Source: Opitutia bacterium (GTDB lineage Bacteria; Verrucomicrobiota; Verrucomicrobiia; Opitutales; UBA953). Taken from it: a stretch of DNA of 64,000 bases. Both the position numbers and the translations under genes were made by a program. The stretch covers positions 1-64,000 of the forward strand of contig CANCHK010000006.1 of the NCBI GenBank assembly GCA_947377865.1, given 5' to 3'. Positions 25,539-34,009 of this stretch are shown piece after piece; within the stretch, counting starts at the first letter, position 1, and every line of letters starts with the position of its first letter. The notes beneath the pieces were generated by a model. The model was not told the origin of the DNA, ran no database searches, and saw nothing but the letters and a program-made list of their open reading frames with translations.

Positions 25539-26366
25539 TTAGCTGGTCGGATTGGAACCCTTGTCCTTGGCGTGGCGAGCCCTTTTGCGGGACAGGAAGC
25601 CGTCGGCGCGTGGCTGAGGGGTGGAGGCGAACCAGGCGATGGCCAAGGGGGCGATCTCGGAGAGGGAAAGGGCGGGCTGGCCGACCAGGCCCGGGAAACG
25701 GTAGCAGTGCTCGACGCGCGGCTGGATGTCGGGGTCGAGTTTACCGCCCGGGATGAGCAGGGCGAGGTGACGGGCGGGGACGCGGACCGGCACGCCGAGG
25801 TCGATCTTGCGGCCGATGTCGGGCGAAAGCGCCACGACGCAGCAACGGTCCTCGACGAGCTTCAGGAGTCCACCGAGCGCGGCGGCGCGCATGAGGCGGA
25901 GCTGTTCCATCGCCCCGCGCGAAAGGTTCCAGGCTTCAGGGTGGAAGGAAAGCTTCTCGGTGCCACCGGAGAGCAGCAGGCGTTTGAGGCCGAAGGCGGC
26001 CATCGATCGGGCGATCGCGGCGAGGTCGGCCGGATCGGTCACGCCGTCGGCGATGACAATACTTTCCCGGGATTCGCGCCACTCGGCGAAGTCGGAGATG
26101 CGGGCCAGGCCGAAGTCGGGTCGCATCGTGAGTGCGCAGACGTCGTCGCATGGGCCTTCGGCCGTCTGGGCGAGTTCAATCGGCCCGACGATACGGGTCT
26201 TGACGCCGAGCTCAGCGAACGCGGCGTCGTGTTCGGCCAGGTTCGGCGCGAATGCGGCGGTGGCGACGACCTCGCGCAATGCCTTAGGGTGGTGCTTGAG
26301 GCAGGCGAGCAGCGCAGCGATGCCTCGAATGACCAGGCGGTTGGGGTGGGGGTCGTTGGTATTCAC
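25539..26366 (-). CDS. Degenerate SpoU/TrmH-like RNA methyltransferase homologue
   Basis: The protein has 275 residues. The segment IVIADGVTDPADLAAIARSM, followed by FGLKRLLLSGG and LSRGAMEQLRL, matches SpoU motif 1 and the start of the SPOUT fold. The cofactor-knot motif normally reading SLNVSVA is ALSLSEIAPLA here, and the GxExxG motif is not evident. It may therefore methylate an unusual RNA, bind RNA only, or be inactive. It overlaps the DUF5069 gene by 4 bp. The C-terminus is Arg/Lys-rich. Confidence 0.6.
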   Translation of the reverse strand: MNTNDPHPNRLVIRGIAALLACLKHHPKALREVVATAAFAPNLAEHDAAFAELGVKTRIVGPIELAQTAEGPCDDVCALTMRPDFGLARISDFAEWRESRESIVIADGVTDPADLAAIARSMAAFGLKRLLLSGGTEKLSFHPEAWNLSRGAMEQLRLMRAAALGGLLKLVEDRCCVVALSPDIGRKIDLGVPVRVPARHLALLIPGGKLDPDIQPRVEHCYRFPGLVGQPALSLSEIAPLAIAWFASTPQPRADGFLSRKRARHAKDKGSNPTS

Positions 26367-26836
26367 AGAATGCGTCCTTCGTCGAAGTCGATCATGTCCG
26401 CGAAGGAGATCACGTCAGTGCGGTGTTCGGCGCCCATCTTGCGTTTGGCATCATCGAGGGCCTCGCGGCCCATTTCGCTCATGCCTTTCTGGACCAGTTC
26501 GCGGTTCCAGACGGCGACGCGGAGTTCGGCGGGAAAGAGGGCCTTGAGGCGGGCGTCGAGTTCGGGCTCGGACTGCGTCTCGCGGACGCAGGCGATTACC
26601 TGCTCAGGGTCTACGCCCAGATGTAGGCAGAGAAACCGGTCAAAACCCTTGCAGAAATTGCGCTGATAGGATTTCGGGAGCTCGCCCTTCAGGTGCTTGC
26701 GTATCTTGGCCAGGAAACGGGGCAGGTGGAGCAGGCCCGTCGCTGGGTGGGGGATATAGGCTGACGGAAGGTCGTAACAGATCTCGCCGGTGGCTTCGGA
26801 GAAACCATTGGGGCGAGTGGAGGGCGGCGTGGTCAT
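26363..26836 (-). CDS. DUF5069 family protein
   Basis: The protein has 157 residues. The pattern GLLHLPRFLAKIRKHLKG followed by FLCLHLGVDPEQVIACV is that of DUF5069 proteins, whose function is unknown. It is small and soluble. It overlaps both neighbours by 4 bp (ATGA type), which indicates translational coupling within the Mla-headed operon. Confidence 0.75.
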   Translation of the reverse strand: MTTPPSTRPNGFSEATGEICYDLPSAYIPHPATGLLHLPRFLAKIRKHLKGELPKSYQRNFCKGFDRFLCLHLGVDPEQVIACVRETQSEPELDARLKALFPAELRVAVWNRELVQKGMSEMGREALDDAKRKMGAEHRTDVISFADMIDFDEGRIL

Positions 26837-27459
26837 TTCAGCGAGGAAGGATTGGGCAGCGACTTAGCAATCTCGGCGGCGATGGCGGCGAGGTTCTCGG
26901 ACTGGGCTTGCGTGAATTCCGTCGGCGAGCGCTCTCTGAGTGCGCGAGATTTGGATAGGGTTTTAGCGGTCACGAGCGTTCCGTCGGATTTCTCAAGTCG
27001 GAAGGTTAGCTGTAGGACCGCACTATCGGTGTTGGTCGATGTTCCGGGAAGGGAGAAGATTGAGCGCCCAGGAGAGGGGGCAGCATTGATCTCCATCTTG
27101 TCCACATTCAGGAGTAGGACGAAGTGTTCATCGGCCGGCGAATGTCCAGACGAAGGTAGGCCCGTTAATGCCGTGAGATGACGAGCAACGCATTCGGACA
27201 CGGCACGGTCGAGTGGTGCGATCCATCGGTGGGCATCCTCGACACGAACCCAGCCTGTGTCGTCGATGAGTACGATATTGGGACGGCGCAGCGCGGCCGG
27301 GATGATGGAGCGGGGAATGAAGAGGGTCGGGGTGGTGCGCGTGGCCAGGCTAGCCGGCGAGGCAAGCTGATGGAAGGTGACTGCCTCGCTCTTCTTGTCG
27401 AAGATGATGCAGCCGCTCAGGAGGGCGGTAAATCCGAGCAGTAGGGCGCGGGCGTTCAT
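26833..27459 (-). CDS. ABC-type transport auxiliary lipoprotein (PqiC-like)
   Basis: The protein has 208 residues. The lipoprotein signal peptide ends in LLSGC (Cys17). The mature part has the pattern of the ABC_trans_aux/PqiC domain (VTFHQLASP, IPRSIIPAALRRPNIVLID, WIAPLDRAVSECV). Such lipoproteins are outer-membrane partners of MCE proteins in phospholipid transport. It overlaps the mlaD-like gene by 4 bp and is the fourth member of that transport set. Confidence 0.85.
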   Translation of the reverse strand: MNARALLLGFTALLSGCIIFDKKSEAVTFHQLASPASLATRTTPTLFIPRSIIPAALRRPNIVLIDDTGWVRVEDAHRWIAPLDRAVSECVARHLTALTGLPSSGHSPADEHFVLLLNVDKMEINAAPSPGRSIFSLPGTSTNTDSAVLQLTFRLEKSDGTLVTAKTLSKSRALRERSPTEFTQAQSENLAAIAAEIAKSLPNPSSLK

Positions 27460-28490
27460 TTGGCGGCAGGTTCCTCCTTTGGCTTGGCATCTTTGGCGGG
27501 CGACTTGCTGCGGCCCTGGATGATTGTCTCCGGGTTACGTTCGATGAAATCGGCAAGCGAGCGGATCGCCTGGGCGGCCTCCGAGACGTCGGCCAACGCT
27601 TGATCCAGGTCGCGACGGGCAGGCGAGCCTGGCTTGGTGAGGGTGCGCAGGTTTTCGGAGGTTTCGTTGAGGCGCTCAAGGGCTTTACGGCCGGCGGTGG
27701 CCATCGCCTTGATGTCGTCGCTCACTGGATCGACCTTGCCGCTGAGACGTTTGACAAGGGTGTCGATACCTTGCATCGCGCCGGAGAAGTCGGAGACCGC
27801 GCGGGCGATGGCGGGGTCGCCGGTGATCTTAGAAATGTTGGAAGAAGCTTGGACTAGGTTGCCGTTGATCTTCTCGAACTCAATCTGCGAAGCGCCCTTG
27901 TCGATGCGCGTTAGGATTGAATCGACCTTCTTCGTAATCGAGACGAAGTCGATGCGGCTGAGTTGGTCGAGCGTCTGGGCGACGGCCTTCGTGAGCGCGC
28001 CGAGGTTAGACGGCTGGGTCGGAATCTCTGGCAGTTCGCCTTTCGGGTCGTGCAACTTGTAGGCCGTGTCAGGGAGGTAATCCAGCTCGACGTAAAGTAC
28101 GCCGGTGACGACCGATTGCTGCTGCAGTTTGGCGCGGAGGCCTTTTTCCAAGGAGAGTCGCAGGCCTTGCTTTTGAAGCAGAGCTTGGTCTATGCCGCGC
28201 CGAGTGAGCAGATCAGGTGAGAATTCCATGACTACAGGGACCGAGTAGTCGGAAGCCGACTGACCGGAGGTACGCAGCAGGACCTGACTGACTTTGCCGA
28301 TGGTGACTCCTCGAAACTTGACCGGGGCACCGATATCGAGGCCACTGACGGAATCTTCAAAGTAGGCGATTGTGGTGGGCTTGGCGCCCGTGAACGAACC
28401 GGCTCCCAGCAGAATGACTGCGGCGATAATGAGCACGATTCCTCCGACCACGAAGGCCCCGATCAGTGCTATGTTGGCGGATCTACGCAT
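27456..28490 (-). CDS. MlaD-like MCE-domain protein
   Basis: The protein has 344 residues. One N-terminal membrane anchor (residues ~8-32) is followed by an MCE domain (TIAYFEDSVSGLDIGAPVKF, GVTIGKVSQVLL). A long helical C-terminal region (residues ~150-310) then resembles the tunnel-forming coils of MCE proteins, and a Lys/Pro-rich end closes it. It binds lipids in the periplasm between the permease and the outer membrane lipoprotein. It lies 2 bp after mlaF-like. Confidence 0.92.
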   Translation of the reverse strand: MRRSANIALIGAFVVGGIVLIIAAVILLGAGSFTGAKPTTIAYFEDSVSGLDIGAPVKFRGVTIGKVSQVLLRTSGQSASDYSVPVVMEFSPDLLTRRGIDQALLQKQGLRLSLEKGLRAKLQQQSVVTGVLYVELDYLPDTAYKLHDPKGELPEIPTQPSNLGALTKAVAQTLDQLSRIDFVSITKKVDSILTRIDKGASQIEFEKINGNLVQASSNISKITGDPAIARAVSDFSGAMQGIDTLVKRLSGKVDPVSDDIKAMATAGRKALERLNETSENLRTLTKPGSPARRDLDQALADVSEAAQAIRSLADFIERNPETIIQGRSKSPAKDAKPKEEPAAK

Positions 28491-28492
28491 GG

Positions 28493-29251
28493 TCAGTCGA
28501 AACGTGCTTGGCTGAAGAAGGCGTGCACCTTCGGGGATTGGCCAGCCTGAAGGAAGGTCTTCGGAGGTCCATAGGCACCCATCGTGCCGGTGTCGGGGTC
28601 CAGGTAGACGCAGAAGTCGGCGGTCCGCAGGATGCTGGGGATCTCATGACTGACTAGCACGATGGTCGTGCCAAAAGCTTCGCGGAGGCGCAGGATTAGT
28701 TCGTCCAGTCGGCCTGAACTGACTGGGTCGAGGCCGGCGCTCGGTTCGTCGAGGAAGATGACGGCCGGGTCGAGGGCCATTGCCCGAGCGATACCGGCTC
28801 GTTTGGCCATGCCGCCGCTGATTTCAGAGGGAAGCTTGTCCATGGCGTCGGCGAGGCCGACGAGGGCTAACTTGTATTCGGCGAGCTGGTGAATCTCCTT
28901 GTGTGGTGCCTTGAGAAATTCCCGCATCGGCATCTCGATGTTCTCGCGGAGGGTGAGAGAGGAGAACAGGGCGGCACCTTGAAATAGGAAGCCTGTCCTC
29001 CGAAGAATATCCTGTCGCTCTTGTCCGTGGGCAGCAGCGAGGTCGACGCCCATAAGCGTGGTCTTGCCCTCAAGTGGATCATCTAATCCGCCGAGTGCAC
29101 GCATGAGAGTGCTCTTGCCGCAACCACTCGGTCCGACGATGGCCAGGATTTTCCCAGGGGCCAGCGATAGGTTCAGGCGATTCATAATCACGGTCTTGCC
29201 GTGGCCGATGGCTAGGTTCGCACAGGTGAGAATGTCAGTTGCGTCGCTCAC
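28493..29251 (-). CDS. MlaF-like ABC transporter ATPase
   Basis: The protein has 252 residues. Walker A is GPSGCGKST, the signature is ISGGMAKRAGIARA, and Walker B is VIFLDEPSAGLD, all intact. The ISGGM form of the signature is typical of MlaF/Mkl ATPases. It powers lipid transport with the MlaE-like permease, whose gene it overlaps by 4 bp. Confidence 0.94.
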   Translation of the reverse strand: MSDATDILTCANLAIGHGKTVIMNRLNLSLAPGKILAIVGPSGCGKSTLMRALGGLDDPLEGKTTLMGVDLAAAHGQERQDILRRTGFLFQGAALFSSLTLRENIEMPMREFLKAPHKEIHQLAEYKLALVGLADAMDKLPSEISGGMAKRAGIARAMALDPAVIFLDEPSAGLDPVSSGRLDELILRLREAFGTTIVLVSHEIPSILRTADFCVYLDPDTGTMGAYGPPKTFLQAGQSPKVHAFFSQARFD

Positions 29252-30342
29252 AGGTCGAATAGGTTGAAAATCACCGCAAAGACTGCGTCGAAGATTACGA
29301 TGAACGTGATGCCAAGCACTGCGGCAGAAGTTGCGGCCTCACCAACGCCGAGGGCGGAGCGCTTGGCGACCGAGCCGCGGTAACATCCAGCCCACGCGGC
29401 GATGAAACCGAATGCGACGGACTTGATGAAGCCGACCAGGAAGCTCTTGAAGGTGATGGCCCTTACGGCCTGAGTTAGGTATTGCTCGATGCTGAGGTCG
29501 CCGGCGCAGGCGACGATCATCCCGCCGAAGACGCCGATGAAGGTAGCAAAGACGCCGAGGAGCGGGACCATTAGCGTGACGGCGAGAATGCGGGGTAGCG
29601 CGAGGTACTCGATGGGGTTGATGCCCAATGCTCGGAGTGCGTCGGTCTCCTGGCTAACGTTCATGCTGCCAAGCTGTGAGGCATAGGCCGTGGAAGTGCG
29701 TCCGCATGCAATCACGCCCGTCATCAGGGCGCCCATCTCGCGGGTCATCGCCAGCGAGACGAGGTTGGCGACGTAGACCGTGGCGCCGACTTGACGGAGT
29801 TGGATGAGTCCGACGTAGGCCATGATCAGGCCGGTGAGGAAGCCGAGCAGGGCGACAATCGGAAGTGCATCAACGCCTGCAGTCTGCAGCTGCAGGGTGA
29901 AGTCCGCCCAGTTGACCTTGGCCCGGCCGACAAGCATTTTGAGAAAGCCCAGCGCGGTGTGCCCGATGTGTTCAAAGGCGCGACCCCAGGAGCCGCCGCT
30001 TTCGATGCCCCAAGCTCCGAAGGTCTCAAGGAATCCGTCGTGGGTCGATTTGATCTGCTCGGTTGAAGCCTTCTCCGCCATCTGGACGAGAGACTGCAGG
30101 CGTAAAGGCAGGGGGGAGAGATCCAACTGGCGAACATTTTTAAAGTTGGCGTAAAGCCAAGCTGGTAAGGAAGAGTCGAAATCGGCTAGATTTTCCGCCA
30201 CTACTCTGGCTCGATCACCCTTGACGACGATAGCCGGGAGGGGTTGGTCAAGGTTCCACGAGCCTCCGACGGTGACCAAGGCGCTGCCATCGGCCTGGAC
30301 TTCCGTCCGGGCAAAGGGCAAGCCTGTGGCAGCATGGGACAT
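29248..30342 (-). CDS. MlaE-like permease with N-terminal STAS-like domain
   Basis: The protein has 364 residues from the ATG at 30342; a GTG at 30378 would add 12. The first ~95 residues look like a STAS/MlaB domain (ALVTVGGSWNL to the Leu-rich LSPLPLRLQSL). The MlaE permease then spans about residues 110-364, with the family hallmark GVIACGRTSTAYASQLGSM. Fusion of the regulatory STAS protein to the permease is known in other phyla. First gene of the operon and divergent from the LpxR-like gene. Confidence 0.9.
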   Translation of the reverse strand: MSHAATGLPFARTEVQADGSALVTVGGSWNLDQPLPAIVVKGDRARVVAENLADFDSSLPAWLYANFKNVRQLDLSPLPLRLQSLVQMAEKASTEQIKSTHDGFLETFGAWGIESGGSWGRAFEHIGHTALGFLKMLVGRAKVNWADFTLQLQTAGVDALPIVALLGFLTGLIMAYVGLIQLRQVGATVYVANLVSLAMTREMGALMTGVIACGRTSTAYASQLGSMNVSQETDALRALGINPIEYLALPRILAVTLMVPLLGVFATFIGVFGGMIVACAGDLSIEQYLTQAVRAITFKSFLVGFIKSVAFGFIAAWAGCYRGSVAKRSALGVGEAATSAAVLGITFIVIFDAVFAVIFNLFDL

Positions 30343-30433
30343 CCTGACTGTCAAATACTTGGGTGCATCGATGTTCACAAGTCAGAAAGGCGTGGACGCC
30401 CTCGTTCAGAGGCTCTTTGCTGTTGTTTCAGAA

Positions 30434-31393
30434 ATGTCGAAATCACGTCTCATCGCCTTTGCGCTGGCCTCTACCGTCGCCCGGGCTGCTGACGCGCCTG
30501 TCGATCTGGTGCCAAGTTCCGTCTGGGTTGTCTCGCTGACTGAAGAGAACGACAAGTTCGCACCCAAGAATAAGGATCGTTACTACACGCAAGGACTGAA
30601 GGTCGCATTGAACCGTGGTGATCGGACTTTCTTCTCGCTCACTCAGGAGATAAACACGCCATCCGACACGGTGAGTCCCAATCCGTCGCTTAATGATATG
30701 CCTTACTCCGGTGCCCTCTATGTTGGTTGGGGCTACGGCGACATCTTGAACCGCGGCGGCCGGAAGGACTGCATGTTCTCTGTGGAAGCCAAACTGGGTG
30801 TAATTGGCCCGGCTGCAGGCGGTCAGACGGTTCAAAACAAGTTTCACGAACTCATAAATACGCCGCCGGCCGCGGGTTGGGAAAATCAGGTTCCTAATGA
30901 ATTATTGGTAAACATCGACAGCGAGTTTCGTCGACGCTTTGACCTGGATTCGACCGGACATGGCTATCGCGACCTCATCGCTCGAGGGGTCATCGAACTT
31001 GGCACAGTTCGCACCGAGGTGATGCTCGGGGCACAGTTACGCTGGGGCGTGAACCTCGACAAGTCCTGGGGGCACTCCTATATCCGCCATTCTAATGGCT
31101 ATGATCCAATCGACGCTCTTAAATCCGAGGAGGCGCGTCCGAATTTCTCTTATTGGGCTTTCGTGGATTCGCAGCTCGAGGTCGTGGTCCGCAACTATGC
31201 CACCGATGGGGCGAATTTCCGGGATTCGCGCGGTGTCACCCGTTCGCCCGTCGTACTCCAGTGCGCCGTCGGGACGACCTTCCAGGTTTACTCCTGTTCC
31301 GCTACCTATTTCATCGCCGTACGTACAAAGGAGTTTGAGACGCAGGATGGCGTCCATTTCTTTGGCGGCATCAAGGGACAATTCCTTTTCTGA
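30434..31393 (+). CDS. LpxR-like lipid A deacylase, outer-membrane beta-barrel
   Basis: The protein has 319 residues with a signal peptide (MSKSRLIAFALASTVARA), which selects the ATG at 30434. The start VSLTEENDKFAPKNKDRYYTQG carries the Asn-Asp and Tyr-Thr-Gln-Gly pattern of the LpxR family (formerly DUF2219). A conserved His is in NKFHELINTPP. The chain ends in Phe (KGQFLF), as outer-membrane barrels do. LpxR removes the 3'-acyloxyacyl group of lipid A. It is divergent from the Mla operon and 2 bp before ppx/gppA. Confidence 0.85.
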   Translation: MSKSRLIAFALASTVARAADAPVDLVPSSVWVVSLTEENDKFAPKNKDRYYTQGLKVALNRGDRTFFSLTQEINTPSDTVSPNPSLNDMPYSGALYVGWGYGDILNRGGRKDCMFSVEAKLGVIGPAAGGQTVQNKFHELINTPPAAGWENQVPNELLVNIDSEFRRRFDLDSTGHGYRDLIARGVIELGTVRTEVMLGAQLRWGVNLDKSWGHSYIRHSNGYDPIDALKSEEARPNFSYWAFVDSQLEVVVRNYATDGANFRDSRGVTRSPVVLQCAVGTTFQVYSCSATYFIAVRTKEFETQDGVHFFGGIKGQFLF

Positions 31394-31395
31394 AC

Positions 31396-32319
31396 ATGTC
31401 CGCTATCGCCGTTGTCGACGTAGGGTCTAATTCCATCAAGGTGGCCGTCGTGTCCGAACAGGATCATAGCGAGCTCGGCCGCCTTACCGAATCCGTCCGT
31501 CTGCAACAGGTAGGCAATCCCTCCGACCCCTTGCCCGCCGAGGCACAGGCGTCAGCCGCGGCTGCGATTGGCCGGTTGCTCGATTTCGCCCGCTCCAAAG
31601 GTGCCACGCGTTTCACAGTTCTTGGTACGAGCGCCGTCCGGGAATGCTCGAATCGGCAGGCCTTCGCCGATAAGGTCCGCATGGTGACTGGCGTGCCGCT
31701 CACCATCGTCTCTGGCGAGGTAGAGGCTCGGCTCGCCGGATCTGGGGTGCGTACGGATCCCGCCTACAAGGCCTATGAGAACATCATGGCGTTCGATCTC
31801 GGTGGCGGTAGCCTCGAGATCACGGCCATCCGAGGCCAACATTACGTACTAGCCCGAAGCTTTCCCTTGGGGTCGGTCCGCATGACTAACGGTTACCTCC
31901 GCGGGGGGGCGACTATCGTCGATGAACTCGACCAAGCCTCGATCCGCACCCATCTCATGGGCGTACTGCAGGCAATCATCCCCGCCAATGCCGCCGAGAA
32001 CTACCTGATCATCGGCGCGGGCGGGGCTTTTGCGGCTGTCGCCCTTCATCTTGAGGCGATTGGCGAACCTCCAGTGGGTGGCCGACTCCCTGTTCTGCGG
32101 ATCCGCGAGCTGCGTGATCAGATGTGTGCCCTCGATATCGAGGCCCGCCGCAAGATTCCTGGTATCCCCGCCGACCGCGCCGACATCATGCCCGCGGCTC
32201 TCATTACGCTCTGTGTCCTAGCCGACCTTACGGGCGCCGAAGCCTTCCATCTTTCCCATCGCGGCGTTCGCCATGGTATGATCGAACTCATGCTCGGACC
32301 TTCCAAGGATCATCTCTGA
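31396..32319 (+). CDS. Ppx/GppA-family phosphatase, short form
   Basis: The protein has 307 residues. The ASKHA fold begins with VVDVGSNSIKVAV; TSAVRECSN, FDLGGGSLEI and a GAGGAFAAVAL segment complete the exopolyphosphatase/pppGpp phosphatase core. The C-terminal HD-like domain of E. coli Ppx (513 residues) is absent, as in many short homologues. It hydrolyses polyphosphate or the 5'-phosphate of pppGpp; which one cannot be told. Second gene of the lpxR-ppx-sco run, with 2-bp gaps. Confidence 0.9.
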   Translation: MSAIAVVDVGSNSIKVAVVSEQDHSELGRLTESVRLQQVGNPSDPLPAEAQASAAAAIGRLLDFARSKGATRFTVLGTSAVRECSNRQAFADKVRMVTGVPLTIVSGEVEARLAGSGVRTDPAYKAYENIMAFDLGGGSLEITAIRGQHYVLARSFPLGSVRMTNGYLRGGATIVDELDQASIRTHLMGVLQAIIPANAAENYLIIGAGGAFAAVALHLEAIGEPPVGGRLPVLRIRELRDQMCALDIEARRKIPGIPADRADIMPAALITLCVLADLTGAEAFHLSHRGVRHGMIELMLGPSKDHL

Positions 32320-32321
32320 CC

Positions 32322-33158
32322 ATGCTCCGACTGTTCGCCCTAATTTTCTCAGTTATCGGAGTTTCCGCCGCCGCGGAAACTGGCATGGTCGAATCGATCT
32401 CTACCGATGGCATGGCTAAGATCTTGCTTGAAAAAGGCGTATCGGTCTCTCGCCGCCTCTCGGATGGTGATCGAAAGGTTGGCTGGGTCGGCAGGATGAT
32501 TCGTTATGATGCAGTGAAGGAGTCTGTCGAGACTCAGGCCCGCAGGGTCGTCTCCGCAGACGCCGAGGAATTACGACAGGCTGCCGAAGTCACAGATACG
32601 CTTCGGCGCGAGACGGCTGACAAAGGTCGCATGGTCACGCGTATGCCCAACGAGCTTATGCCCAACATGGCTCTATGGGACCAGTCCGGACGTTTGGTCA
32701 TGAAGAAAGATTTTCTTGGTCACCCACTTGCGTTGAACTTTATCTTCACCAGTTGCCGTTCAGCGCGCATGTGCCCGGCATCCTCCGCTTGTATGAAACA
32801 GCTCGGGGATGCCCTGGCGAAGATGCCTGGCGCCGCCGAGGTCCGTTTGCTGACTATCACTTTCGACCCTGAGACAGATACGCCCGGCGTCCTGTATGCC
32901 TATGCTGATGGCTACGGCATCGACCATGCCCGTCATCGCTTCCTCACCGGAGACGCGGGTCAGATCAAGGACCTCATGCGCCATTACGGAATCCAGACGC
33001 TGCGCGATGACGGGACCATCGTGCACAATGCTGCCCTGATTATCATCAGTCCCGAAGGGCGCATTACCTACCGAAGTGAAGGTCCTTCCTTCGACGCCGA
33101 AGATGTCGCCGCCAGGTTGCTCAAGCTTTCCGGCACCGCCGGCACGAAGGCCCGATGA
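32322..33158 (+). CDS. SCO1/SenC-like protein with C-x5-C copper site
   Basis: The protein has 278 residues with a signal peptide (to about residue 18). An unassigned region to about 105 precedes a thioredoxin-like SCO domain. The copper cysteines are spaced CRSARMC (Cys145, Cys151) rather than the usual CxxxC, with Cys157 close by. The partner His is in GTIVHNAALII. SCO proteins deliver copper to cytochrome oxidase CuA or act as redox partners. No oxidase gene is in the window. The next gene overlaps it by 4 bp. Confidence 0.8.
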   Translation: MLRLFALIFSVIGVSAAAETGMVESISTDGMAKILLEKGVSVSRRLSDGDRKVGWVGRMIRYDAVKESVETQARRVVSADAEELRQAAEVTDTLRRETADKGRMVTRMPNELMPNMALWDQSGRLVMKKDFLGHPLALNFIFTSCRSARMCPASSACMKQLGDALAKMPGAAEVRLLTITFDPETDTPGVLYAYADGYGIDHARHRFLTGDAGQIKDLMRHYGIQTLRDDGTIVHNAALIIISPEGRITYRSEGPSFDAEDVAARLLKLSGTAGTKAR

Positions 33159-34009
33159 CAACGCAACGGCAGGCTTTGTTCATCAGTTTCCTGGCGGTGG
33201 CTGGCTTCTTTGGTCTACGTGCCTTACCGGATACCCAGTGCGCTTTCCTGCACGCAGATCATCAGCCGGTGATCGTCGACGGCGTCGAATTCTGCGGTAT
33301 TAACGAAGAGGCCAATTTCTATTCTCCGAAGGCTTTGCAGTTTCCGGTCGAGCTTAAGGTCGAACTCTCGGCCGACGGAACCAAGGGTGAGCTGCGGCTC
33401 ATTAAGGACGACGGCCAGCCCTACTACGGCCACGAAATCGCCGTATCCCACACGCAGAAGGTGCATCTCCATCTCCGTCAGTTCGGCGGTGCCCGCGCCT
33501 ATGCGCACCTGCATCCTATGCCGGGTGACGATGGCATCTGGCGTTTCGACCTGCCGGCTAAGCTTCGTGGCTCCGCCTTAGAAGCCTACGTGGACTTCGC
33601 GGATCTGCGGACTTCGCGCGTCATGCTAGCACAGGCCGCTATCCCGGCCGTATCGATCTTCGACGGGTTCGTCCTTCATTCCCGCAACGCCATCGTGTCG
33701 ATGGAGGCGTCGACGTATAAGTCAGGAGAATCCGCCACTTTGCGCCTCAGGCTTTCCGGACCGGAAGGTAAGCCGCTTAAGCTGCTTCCGATCATGGGCT
33801 CGTTAGGGCATGCCGTGGTTTTCTCGGTCGATAAGCCCGCCGCTGGCTATGCGCATATGCATCCCACGCTCGAGGGCGGCGAGTATGCGTCTAATCCGAC
33901 GCTATCCTTCCGTCTGCGTCTACCTCCCCCGGGCACTTATGACCTCTGGCTGAACCTCAACGACGGACAGGAGGAGCTCCTGCGCACGACGTTGGTCGTT
34001 ACCCCTTGA
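33155..34009 (+). CDS. Unknown envelope protein with duplicated His-rich domain
   Basis: No named family is certain. The 284-residue protein has one N-terminal hydrophobic segment (ALFISFLAVAGFFGL). Two similar repeats follow. The first has YGHEIAVSHT then AYAHLHPMP (near residues 90-122), and the second has LGHAVVFSVD then GYAHMHPTL (near 210-232). The repeated GH and HxHP pattern suggests a metal-binding beta fold, plausibly for copper, because the gene overlaps the SCO1-like gene by 4 bp. Its end overlaps the convergent epimerase gene by 11 bp. Confidence 0.6.
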   Translation: MTTQRQALFISFLAVAGFFGLRALPDTQCAFLHADHQPVIVDGVEFCGINEEANFYSPKALQFPVELKVELSADGTKGELRLIKDDGQPYYGHEIAVSHTQKVHLHLRQFGGARAYAHLHPMPGDDGIWRFDLPAKLRGSALEAYVDFADLRTSRVMLAQAAIPAVSIFDGFVLHSRNAIVSMEASTYKSGESATLRLRLSGPEGKPLKLLPIMGSLGHAVVFSVDKPAAGYAHMHPTLEGGEYASNPTLSFRLRLPPPGTYDLWLNLNDGQEELLRTTLVVTP

